From Collybia mongolica (taxonomy: Eukaryota; Basidiomycota; Agaricomycetes; Agaricales; Clitocybaceae): DNA of 64,000 nt. Position numbers and translations under genes: made by a program. The first letter of the stretch is position 1. Each line of letters opens with the position of its first letter. The notes below the pieces were generated by a model. The model had not been told where the DNA came from. It did not search any database and worked only from the letters and a program-made list of their open reading frames with translations. This document shows, piece by piece, positions 34,006 through 43,479 of this stretch. Location: positions 744,001-808,000 of the forward strand of contig JAAXNY010000013.1 in assembly GCA_013420905.1 (NCBI GenBank). Direction: 5' to 3'.

Positions 34006-35163
34006 TTGAAACCTGCAAGCAGCAGCGAAAGCAGCAGAAGCAGCAGCAGGCAAAGCGTTATTAGTAGCGAAGACTTCCAAGACGCAGAAGAACAACCAAG
34101 ACTCTCAGTAGTCATACAAACAGTAGAAACGCCCACCACGCCGAAACCAAAGGCAGAAAGTTCCAAAGGCAAGGAACCAGAGAAACCACCGAAACCAGAA
34201 TCACCAAACTCCCCGATACCACCTGACTCAGACGTAGAAATGGCAGACGAGCGAAGACCCACCGAAATTAAACTTAGCTCACCGAACATCTTCGATGGAA
34301 ATCGAAGAATGACAAAGGACTTCGTCCTTGATTGCAAAATGTATTTGCAGGCAAACGACAGAATTTATGATACAGACTGGAAGAAGATCCTCTACGTACT
34401 TTCGTACATGAAGGGAGGAACAGCAGGACCATGGAAAAAGTCCTGGTATGGAGAAAACAGTGACCATCCAGGAACCTTTACAACATTCATGACAACAGTT
34501 GAAGAAGCGTTCTCTACTCCAGACAAGGCAGGAGACGCCAGACAGACTTTGAAGACGCTGCACATGACAGGAAACATGACGGCAGACGATTATATCGCGG
34601 AATTCAAATCAGCCGCATCAGAAAGCAAGATTACCGAAAGCGAAGCGCTTGTTGAATACTTCATGGAAGGGATACCTCCTTCTTTGATGCAGAAAATCTT
34701 AACAATGGACAACCCACCGACCACCATCAAGGGTTGGTATGAAAAGGCATCCATATTCGATACCCAGTACAGACGTGCAAAATCGATTGTAGCACGCATC
34801 AAAGGAAACACAGGAAAAACCACGGGAGGAAACAACGGGAAAAAGTACAATTTCCAGCGAAACAATCCCAAATACGTCCCAAACAACAGTCGAGATCCAA
34901 ATGCAATGGATATCGATCAATTAACTATCCAAGAAAGAGATGAACATATGAAACGAGGATTATGCTTCGAATGCCATAAATATGGACATCAAGCATCAGA
35001 TCACAAAGCAGGAGGATCGATCCCTCAAACACAAAGAAAGGAAGAACAGAAGACACCGATGAAAGGCAAAGATGCCTACATGAAAATCCGAGCACTTATG
35101 GCAGAATTAGACGAAGAAGAAAAAGAGATCGCCCTAAAGAATATGGAAGATGAGGGTTTTTAA
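34006..35163 (+). CDS. gag: gag of the Ty3 element
   Basis: Open frame of 386 codons including stop, counted from 34006; the first in-frame ATG is at 34240 (MADERRPTEIKLSSP). The upstream part is Ser/Pro/Glu-rich and looks coding, so the true start is unclear (non-AUG start or splice). The retrotransposon gag core follows (DGNRRMTKDFVLDCKMYL, MKGGTAGPWKKSWY, FMEGIPPSLMQKIL) with a C-terminal zinc knuckle CFECHKYGHQASDH. It would form the virus-like particle and bind element RNA. The stop at 35161-35163 coincides with a slippery heptamer. Confidence 0.85.
   Translation: MKPASSSESSRSSSRQSVISSEDFQDAEEQPRLSVVIQTVETPTTPKPKAESSKGKEPEKPPKPESPNSPIPPDSDVEMADERRPTEIKLSSPNIFDGNRRMTKDFVLDCKMYLQANDRIYDTDWKKILYVLSYMKGGTAGPWKKSWYGENSDHPGTFTTFMTTVEEAFSTPDKAGDARQTLKTLHMTGNMTADDYIAEFKSAASESKITESEALVEYFMEGIPPSLMQKILTMDNPPTTIKGWYEKASIFDTQYRRAKSIVARIKGNTGKTTGGNNGKKYNFQRNNPKYVPNNSRDPNAMDIDQLTIQERDEHMKRGLCFECHKYGHQASDHKAGGSIPQTQRKEEQKTPMKGKDAYMKIRALMAELDEEEKEIALKNMEDEGF
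35154..35160 (+). promoter_or_regulatory. putative -1 ribosomal frameshift site at the gag stop
   Basis: G GGT TTT, read in the gag frame directly before TAA, fits the X XXY YYZ rule. The -1 frame is open from here through 35238 into protease without a stop, so slippage would make Gag-Pol. Confidence 0.55.
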
Positions 35164-38100
35164 AGCGGCGGACTGAATCGACGTCAGTACCTGCCGAAAT
35201 CTTTTCAGTAACACTATCACCTGTAATATTAGGAGAAATGAATCGACAATCGTTATCTATTCCAATTACGGTGATTGAAGAACAGAAAAACGTCGAAACC
35301 CAAGCAATCAGATTAATTGATTGTGGAGCTGGAGGAATTTTCATCGACAAAACATTTGTCGAAGAAAACGGGATAAAGACAACCCCATTAAGGAAATCAT
35401 ACTCGGTTAGAAACGTAGACGGCACAAAGAACCAATCAGGAAACATCACTGATTGTGTATGGACCAAAATCCGAATCGGAGACGAAGAAATCCGAATCCG
35501 ACTACTCGTCAGTGGACTAGGAAAAGAAAATATCATTTTAGGATTACCATGGTTAAAACGGCACAACCCCAAGATTGATTGGGAGAAAGGAACACTCGAC
35601 TTCGGATCAAGCATCAAGAAAGGAGTTCTTTCGGAAGCAATCCGAAGAAACCTGGAAATCCGACAAATGAAATTAACACGGCAATATCCCAAGGCAATGG
35701 TAACAGAAATACAGGAAGAATACCTGGAAGAAATCCCAAGGAATCAACCCCTTGAAGATTGGCAACCGATTCTTTTAGAAATCAACGAAGAAGATGATGA
35801 ACCTGAAATCAATCTACTCAGGACATACATCGACTCAAAAGATGATGAAGAAGAATCCATTTGGATACAGGCAAAAACATCAATATCACAGGAATTAGAA
35901 CATAAAGCAGAAATCGAAGACCAGAAACCAAAGAAGACATTACCAGAATTCTATCAAGAATATGCTTCATTATTTGACAAAACAAATTCGGAAAGGATGC
36001 CAGCACGACGATCATGGGACCATGCGATAGATCTTAAACCTGATTTTATCCCAAAAGATTGCAAGATCTATCCCATTAGCCCGGCAGAACAAGGAAAACT
36101 GGACGAATTTATTGATGAAAACATGCGAAAAGGATACATTCGACCATCGAAATCCCCACAAGCATCACCTTTCTTCTTCGTATCAAAGAAAGACTCGACA
36201 AAACTTCGACCAACCCAAGATTATAGAAGACTAAACGAAGGAACTATCAAAAACGCATACCCTTTGCCACTTGTAGGGGAGCTCCTTGATAAACTTAAAG
36301 GGGCAAAATACTTCACAAAGTTGGATTTACGATGGGGATATAATAACGTCCAGATCAAAGAAGGCGATGAATGGAAAGCAGCATTTAAAACGAACAGGGG
36401 ATTATTCGAACCCCTTGTTATGTTTTTTGGTCTATGCAATTCGCCGGCAACGTTCCAAAATATGATGAATGATATCTACGCAATTGAGATCGACGAAGGA
36501 TGGATTCTGATCTATATGGACGACATCCTTATTTCCTCCGACAACATTGATGATTTGCGAAGAAAAACCCTTAAAGTCTTGGACAAATTGAAGGAAAACG
36601 ATTTGTATCTGAATTTGGACAAATGCGTATTCGAAGCCACGGAACTTGAATATCTCGGACTAGTCATCAGAGAAAACGAGATAGGTATGGAACCAACTAA
36701 ATTGGCAGGAATCGCAGATTGGCCAGCACCAACAACAGTAAAACAAGTCTGATCATTCCTTGGATTCGCAAACTTTTATCGAAAATTCATTGGACATTAC
36801 GCCGAACTCAGCAGACCATTAACGAATTTGACAAGAAAAGACGTCGAATGGAAATGGACACAAGAATGTCAAGAAGCATTTGATGGTCTGAAACAGAAAT
36901 TCTTGAAGTCACCGGTCCTTATGATGCCAGATAAAAAGAAACCATTTCACATTGAATCAGATGCTTCGAAATGGGCCACAGGCGCGGTATTAAGACAACA
37001 AAACGATAATGGAGAATGGCACCCATGTGGATATATTTCACATTCATTCACAGAAACCGAATGAAATTACGAGATCTATGATAGAGAACTATTAGGCATC
37101 ATTCGAGCTTTGAAGACATGGAGACATTACCTCGAAGGATCACAATTCCCAACAGTAATTCTATCCGATCACAAAAACCTAACGTATTTCCGAACGGCAC
37201 AAAAATTGAACCGACGACAGGCAGGATGGAGCCTTTTCTTATCACAATTCGATCTCAAACTTGTGCATACACCTGGAACACGGATGATACAATCTGATGC
37301 CTTATCAAGAAGATCAGATTACGTCAATACGGAAGACACAGATAACGAAGATCGGATTTTATTGCCAGATGACATTTTCATCAAAATGATTGATATAGGA
37401 TTACAAGAAGACCTGAAGAAATCAGTTGAAGAAGATGATTTGTTCGCAAAATCAATCGAAGCATTAAAGGAAACAGGGACGCCACCGATTAAATCAAACT
37501 TATCAGATTGGAAATTTGAAGACGGACTTCTGTTTTTCAAGAACAGATGTTATGTAGGACCGGATGCAAAATTACGGAAGGAAATAGTGCGAAGATATCA
37601 CGACACGAAACCAGGAGGACACCCAGGCCAATATAAGACACAGGAATTGATCAGTCGAGAATACTGGTGGCCAGGTATGGGAGTGTTTATAAAAAATTAT
37701 GTTGACGGTTGCGCCACATGTCAACAAATGAAAGTCAACACACACCCAACAAAACCTGGGTTGATACCGATCGCAACAAACGGAGAACCGAGACCATTCT
37801 CATTTGTCACAGCCGATTTCATCACAGACCTGCCAGAAAACGATGGGAAAGATAGCCTCATGGTCGTGGTAGATCATGGCCTTACGAAGGGGGTAATTTC
37901 TATCCCTTGCACCAAAACGATCGATGCTTTAGGAACGGCGAATCTTTATCTGGAACATGTTTACAAAAGATTTGGACTACCCGACACTTTTCTATCGGAT
38001 CGAGGCCCTCAATTCGCAGCAAAAGTTTTCAAAGAACTAGGAAAACTCCTTGGAATCAAACTCGTAATGAGCACGGCATATCATCCACAGACAGATGGAG

Positions 38101-38843
38101 AAACAGAAAGATTAAACCAAGAACTCGAAATCTATTTCCGCATGTTCTGTCAAAACAATCCGGCAATATGGAAAGAACTTAACCCAATCGCGGAATTCGC
38201 GCACAATCAAAAAAATCATTCCACTACAAAGAAATCTCCATTCTTCTTAATGATGGGATACGAACCCCAAGCAATTCCATCAGCATTCCAGAAGACGAAT
38301 GTTCCGAGTGTAGAACAACGAATGACCGAGCTTAACAAAGCCCGAGAAGAAGCTATGGCTGCACACGATTTAGCGAGAAGAAAAGTCGCGGAAAGGACAA
38401 CACGAGGTTTCACTCCATTCAAACAAGGAGAATATGTTTGGTTAGAAGGAACAAATCTTCGAATTCCTTACCCATCGAAGAAATTAGCACCAAAAAGAGA
38501 AGGACCCTTCAAAATCCGAGAAGTCCTTGGACCAGTGACGTATAGATTAGAACTTCCATCACAATGGAAGATTCACCCCGTGTTTCATGCATCACTCCTC
38601 ACACCATACAAAGAAACCAACGCCCATGGACCTAACTTCTTAGAACCACCACCGGATCTTGTAAATCAAGAAGAAGAATACGAAGTGGAAGGGATTATTA
38701 ATCACCGACAACGAGGCCGAGGCTTCCAATACCTCGTGAAATGGAAAGATTACTCATCCGCGCACAACACATGGGAACCTGAAGGTCACTTAAAAAGGGC
38801 TCAAACAATCCTTCAATCCTATCAGAAGCTACATCGCCTCTAA
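35157..38843 (+). pseudogene. pol: pol of the Ty3 element (PR-RT-RH-IN-chromodomain) with two in-frame TGA codons
   Basis: One frame throughout. Protease: IRLIDCGAGGIFIDKTFV; the usual D-S/T-G triad reads DCG. Reverse transcriptase: YPLPLVGELLDKLKGAKYFT, KLDLRWGYNNVQI, YMDDILI. RNase H: HIESDASKWATGAVL. Integrase: HHCC zinc region (HDTKPGGHPGQ, CATCQQMK) and D,D-E core (DRGPQFAAKVFKEL, YHPQTDGETERLNQELE). C-terminal chromodomain: EVEGIINHRQRGRGFQYLVK and WKDYSSAHNTWEP. TGA at 36750-36752 replaces an expected Arg in KQV-x-SFLGFANFY; TGA at 37062-37064 precedes NYEIYDRELL. Otherwise intact, so inactivated recently. Confidence 0.9.
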
Positions 38844-38895
38844 ACAGACTATCATCTCTCATCGCTCTCAACAAATTTCAAAGCTCATACAAACA

Positions 38896-39909
38896 ATGTC
38901 TTCCCCCATCACCAACAACCTTTACATTGCCACCGCCACCCCTCTTAACACTCCTTCCGACACTCCTGTCGTCAACATTGGATCCCAAGAACGTCTCGAG
39001 ATAGCTACGAAAATCATACGCAGTCAAAAGTTCTTATCATGGTTCATGAACGAAGAACACTGTGAAAGAATGATCCAAGCGTTTGATCAACCACCGTATA
39101 ACCAACTCATCGAATTAGTTGGGAAATATTTAGAGATTAGGGATATGTTGTACACTCAAACTGCGGATATCAGCCGAGCACTAGACCAGGTCACTGACGA
39201 GCTGACGAACACACAAGAATTCCGAATTCTAGAAGACTTAATCCCATTACTACAAGACGGAATTCGATTACCTACGTCCACGCCGTCGACACCTACGGAA
39301 TCGACTACAGATATCTCGACAAATGACAAAGAAACACAAACATCCCCTCCGATAACACCAACACCTTCAACGCCCAACTCTCCTATTTATGAACCCGCAC
39401 CATTACCAATTCCGCCCTTTTGCGAACCATCCCCTCCATCCTCGCAACATTCCACCCCTGATCCAAACAACATGGTTCAAAACAAAGAAGTATTTAAATA
39501 TTTAGAAGGACGAAAAGGTACAAAATCGGTCATAAAGAAGAAGAAAACCCTCAAACCAATCAAATACACGATGAACGCCCTTAACCATGTTGGAAGTCGA
39601 GAGAAACCAATCGACCTCACACAAGTGGAACGAGCAATCATTTACAAAAACGTGTTATGCTCTAGATGCCTTAACTTCGGACATTCATCAATACACTGCG
39701 AAAAACAATATTGTCCAATATGTTACAAACCAGCCCCAGGACATCGACGAGACCAATGTCCCGAAAGACCAGTAACTAGGACGGCAGGATACCATCGAAG
39801 TTGGCGACGGGTTGGAGATGAATACAAAGATGTAGATGACGGAATTGACAACCCCTTTGACTTCCCAGAAGCCATTGCCAACATGTCGGGAGAGCCAATT
39901 GATTTCTAA
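38896..39909 (+). CDS. third ORF of the Ty3 element, double zinc-knuckle protein
   Basis: 337 residues, starting 52 nt after the pol stop and inside the element, where envelope-like genes sit in other retroelements. No signal peptide or membrane helix, so not an envelope. The N-terminal half is helical (RSQKFLSWFMNEEHCERMI, YLEIRDMLYTQTADISRAL), the middle is Ser/Thr/Pro-rich, then a basic stretch KSVIKKKKTLKP, then two zinc knuckles: CSRCLNFGHSSIHC (C-x2-C-x4-H-x4-C) and CPICYKPAPGHRRDQC (C-x2-C-x6-H-x4-C). It resembles a second Gag-like nucleic-acid-binding protein. Intact while pol is broken. Function unknown. Confidence 0.8.
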   Translation: MSSPITNNLYIATATPLNTPSDTPVVNIGSQERLEIATKIIRSQKFLSWFMNEEHCERMIQAFDQPPYNQLIELVGKYLEIRDMLYTQTADISRALDQVTDELTNTQEFRILEDLIPLLQDGIRLPTSTPSTPTESTTDISTNDKETQTSPPITPTPSTPNSPIYEPAPLPIPPFCEPSPPSSQHSTPDPNNMVQNKEVFKYLEGRKGTKSVIKKKKTLKPIKYTMNALNHVGSREKPIDLTQVERAIIYKNVLCSRCLNFGHSSIHCEKQYCPICYKPAPGHRRDQCPERPVTRTAGYHRSWRRVGDEYKDVDDGIDNPFDFPEAIANMSGEPIDF

Positions 39910-39930
39910 AGCTGGGACGCTTTAGAGATA

Positions 39931-39939
39931 GAAGAGGGG
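39931..39939 (+). other. polypurine tract
   Basis: GAAGAGGGG three bases before the 3' LTR; the expected plus-strand primer for reverse transcription. Confidence 0.7.
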
Positions 39940-39942
39940 TAA

Positions 39943-40405
39943 TGTTACAAATTCCCCTATTCTTTCGTCACATCATTTCTTTTCTCTCTTCTTTACTTTC
40001 AGACGCTCACTTGACCTTATCTTTGACATCCATATATGCATTCTCTTTCTCATGGTTACTAAGCTTTCTTATTCATCTTCTTAGATAGCTTACTAACCCT
40101 TATCTATAACAAATAGCGTAAACAACGCTTATCGAACTACTACGTATATATAGGGATACTTTAGTTAGTTAGCTCTTTAGCTTGACCTAGCTGAATTCAC
40201 CTTATTCATCTATCTTCTTGACGCGAACTCGATCCTATCCGCCTTACGAAGGGGGTAGTGCATCTCTGATCAGATAACTCGATAACTTGACTTTAGCCCT
40301 ACTGAGGGAGTCAATAGACGTTTGACTTACTGAAGTCAACGGTCTAAGAACGAACGAACGATATATCGGATTGACTTAGAGGATAAGGCCTAAACAGCCG
40401 TAACA
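39943..40405 (+). repeat. 3' LTR
   Basis: 463 bp, equal in length to the 5' LTR with five substitutions; ends GTAACA and is followed by the GGAGG duplication. Confidence 0.95.
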
Positions 40406-42798
40406 GGAGGCAAATTGTTAACAGTCTAACTAGTTTAATAAAGTGCTTATAGTATCGGGGATGTACAAATCGGCCTTTAAGGAGAGTTGGTGCGATGTAA
40501 AATGTCCAGACCGAATATGTTTCTGCAATCATATTAGACCTCTCTGATGCAATATTAGGAACCCTAGACCCAAACGCCGCCGGAGTAGTACTCCCCGCAT
40601 CTGCAGTGGCTTCTCCAATAGCCTCCCATACGGTTGAGGATAATACACAGCCTTCGTCATTGTGGGGAAGATCTTTGAATTTTCCAGTCCAAAGCCGAAT
40701 TAAGTTTGGGATGAGATTAGACCATATAAGATGCATGAAATCATAAGGGAACGAGGTAGGAAAAGATAGTGAACTCAGTGTACTGAGGAGTGGAATACCC
40801 TTGATGCCATATTTAGTTGCGAGGCGTTCGGACTCTGCATCGGTTACAGCAAACTGGACTTTTTTTGCTTGTTCAATGAATGACGAATGAGTTCGTAGTG
40901 GAAGTTCTGATGCGTTGTATTGTTCTTGTGGCTGTGGAAAGCCATCGCGGCACAGTGGAACATAATGGGTTGTCACTCACGAGGATGGGGCACGGATGCC
41001 TTTGATGGTGCACATTCTGCAAGGATAGATGGCGTTGTGACCCTTCATTCGCATGACCATGGAAACTGCGGGTATATCACCAAAAACAACAACTAGAAAT
41101 GCTCGGAGAAGGAATATGGATTCAGTCAGAGCATCGAAGGCAGAAACACCAATCTCGAGCTGTAGTAATTCTTGAACTACAGGCCACAAGAAGGAATCCA
41201 TATCGTAGGGTTTCTTTGGCCCAGGAATTGACCCAAGTGGAATGATGTTTGCCTTGAGCATTCGCTCTTCAGGAGGAAGGTTGTAGTTAAATAGAATTAA
41301 TGGCCAGGCAGTTTTGTTACGGCGCTTGAAAGGACCAAAACCGTCCGTAGATAATCCTAGTGCTATGTCGCGGGGATCTGAGAAGAACCATATAGGGAGT
41401 TCTTCATCGCCAATTGTAATATAAGTCTCCCGGAGTAATTGATAATGTGTACCATCAAATATATCAGTCATTTTCGTTGGGATATGTTTGTGCTTAGACC
41501 AATATTGCATCTTCCTGGCTTGAGCACGGCTTGAGACCATGGCGCGGAGTCGGGGGATGATAGGGAGATATTCATAATAGGAGAGGGGTGTTTTTCCATC
41601 AGCTTTGTAGCGATCCTTATTGCATTTGGGGCACTGTATAAGGGTTTTGTACGGCCCAGTGTAACACACACATGAGGAGGTGCAACAGTCATAATGTACT
41701 GGCTGAAAACCGGAAAGAAACTGGATTCATTTCTCTGTGTTCTTCAAACTGTTGGCTGACAGCTCAGGAAGAAGATAACGAATTTTGTTGTAAGCTTTAT
41801 GAGTGAGGCCTTCTTCAATTTTGATGGTATAGAGACGGAGGATTTTTAAGTCACTCTCGTCTAATACTTCCTCTATGAGGATATGGATCAGAGAGTGTTT
41901 CGAAGGACCCGAGTGGACACACCTAACCGCGAGGCTTCCTTCAAAAACCCCTCGCCAAGAAGATCCCACACCGAGATACCCTCTAACCCAGGCTCTGCGC
42001 TTGGCATTTCATTATCACTACCGTCTTCCTCAAGATACTCATTGCTGTCGATAGAACCCTCACTGTCCGTGTCATCATTAGTATCCATATTCCGCTTGTC
42101 TCCCTCATCCTCATCCTCCTCGCTGCTCTCGTCACCTTCCCTGGGGATGAACTGTCAAGTAGGATCAGGCCCCCATCTTTCCTTGCCAATTTTGTCGAGA
42201 TATGCCGCAATACGATGAGAGCGGCGTGGATTGGATAACCCATAATGGTCTTCATGGTGCAGCACGGCTGATGGTGGTGATAATTCGCGAGAGTGAACGT
42301 TTGATGGTCCTGCCTCGTTATCCATTGGATAGTCAATGGGGACTAATTGTGATTGGGGGTCCTCAACGTGCATGTTCTCCTCCCAGTCAGCATGAGCATG
42401 ACTCTGGGATTGTTGATTGGTGGGCGGGCGGAATCCCGAGTTCGGTAACCTTTGTCGGGCAGGTGTAGCACGTCCTATAATTTGTTGCTTCATGGTGCGG
42501 CCTGAAGACTTCTTTCGAGGGGCTTTACTCTTAGCCGTTGAACTTGTTACCAGGAGATTGTTTTGCTCCAGAACTGCTGCAGTGAGACTCGAGCGCCCTT
42601 TGCCAAGTAGGTGCCGTGCTTCAGTCTTACGGTGAAGTCTCTCGCCGCAGCCACACGCGCAAAGGCGTCGTTTATTGCCCATGGTGTCTAAATGTCTTAA
42701 GTATATAAATAGATTAGTGATAGATAATGAGTTGTGAATGGCCAGACGCACCAAGGTTAATGTTCAGAACCTCACCACACCCCACTATCGTTGTTTCC

Positions 42799-42912
42799 GA
42801 TGTACAACCCGATCCTAATGGGCAGTACCCCACCGTTTGATATTGCCCTCCCCAATGAACTCCTTGATGAAGTGGCGGAACGCCATCGTGCACGCCTGCA
42901 ACAATGTTCCTA
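42799..42912 (+). other. short open frame upstream of the Spt5-like gene
   Basis: 37 codons (MYNPILMGSTPPFDIALPNE, then LLDEVAERHRARLQQC) within the divergent intergenic region of the transposon. It could be a first exon of the Spt5-like gene or a remnant; no splice connection is evident. Confidence 0.2.
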
Positions 42913-43067
42913 GGTTTCCTACTTCATTTAATTATTAGTCAATGTATTCCTTTCAATAATGATCATGTTCAAATTGTATTGAAGTTCTTATTATGACTAC
43001 ATATTCTATATACTAACTAATAGAAATTTGTATTGACTTACCAAGGGTCTATGAGGAGGCATATCAA

Positions 43068-43299
43068 ATAGATGGTGGTGGTTTGGGATGAAGAGCGAAA
43101 CCGTGCGAAAGCGGGCTGGGGCCTTACCTTATTCATCGGAATGTTGAAGTGTCAGGCATCCCGGGCATCGGGGTCATATGACCGTTCACATGACCCCAAT
43201 GGCCGGGATACCCGACACTTCAACATTCTGATGAATAAGGTAAGGCCCCAGCCCGCTTTCGCACGGTTTCGCTCTTCATCCCAAACCACCACCATCTAT
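43068..43299. repeat. 232-bp near-perfect palindrome (110-bp arms, 12-nt loop)
   Basis: Arms 43068-43177 and 43190-43299 are reverse complements with five mismatches. It lies between the 5' ends of the divergent transposase and Spt5-like genes. No target duplication is evident. Any transcript crossing it would form a long hairpin. Confidence 0.95.
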
Positions 43300-43479
43300 C
43301 TGTTGGAGCCACCCCTCCTTGTCGACTACTTCGTAAGTATGATTCATTAGTTTATTAGTATATATCAATGTAGTAGTGTATTAAAACAAAAAACCAACAC
43401 GAATGATAATGATAGTAATAAAGATAGACTAACAAAAAAATCTAATGCCCTTAGGAAACCTAAGGACACTGCTGCAGGG

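Larger units (their letters stand above)
33478..40405 (+). mobile_element. Ty3/gypsy chromovirus LTR retrotransposon, recently inserted
   Basis: Two 463-bp LTRs (33478-33940 and 39943-40405) start TGTTAC and end GTAACA and differ at five positions. The target duplication is GGAGG (33473-33477 and 40406-40410). Order inside: primer-binding site, gag, pol (protease, reverse transcriptase, RNase H, integrase, chromodomain), a third ORF, polypurine tract. Domain order and terminal chromodomain define a Ty3 chromovirus. About 1.1% LTR divergence points to a young insertion. It interrupts the transposase exon on the opposite strand. Confidence 0.95.
32356..42682 (-). pseudogene. Tnp2-type transposase of the CACTA/Plavaka-like element, split by a retroelement and broken by stops
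   Basis: Start codon at 42682: MGNKRRLCACGCGERLHRKT, the CxCGCG motif found at the N-terminus of such basidiomycete transposases. An acidic linker, then the Tnp2 region (VHYDCCTSSCVCYTGPYKTL, LPIWFFSDPRDIALGLSTDG, YPCRMCTIKG, SFPYDFMHLIWSNLIPNLI). After the nested retroelement the frame resumes (QFEITQNQIDELERGFQDW) and continues into a DUF4218-like region (GPVWAYWAFPMERYCGDIL, RQFPYASINNYITSC), ending near 32356. TGA stops interrupt the frame at 42155-42157, 41727-41729 and 40977-40979, each where family members have other residues, probably Arg. The 6.9-kb Ty3 element sits within an exon at 33478-40405. Not functional as it stands. Confidence 0.8.

Noticed and set aside
38896..39909. Envelope gene of an errantivirus-like element
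   Set aside because: No signal peptide, transmembrane helix or envelope-type cysteine pattern; zinc knuckles instead.
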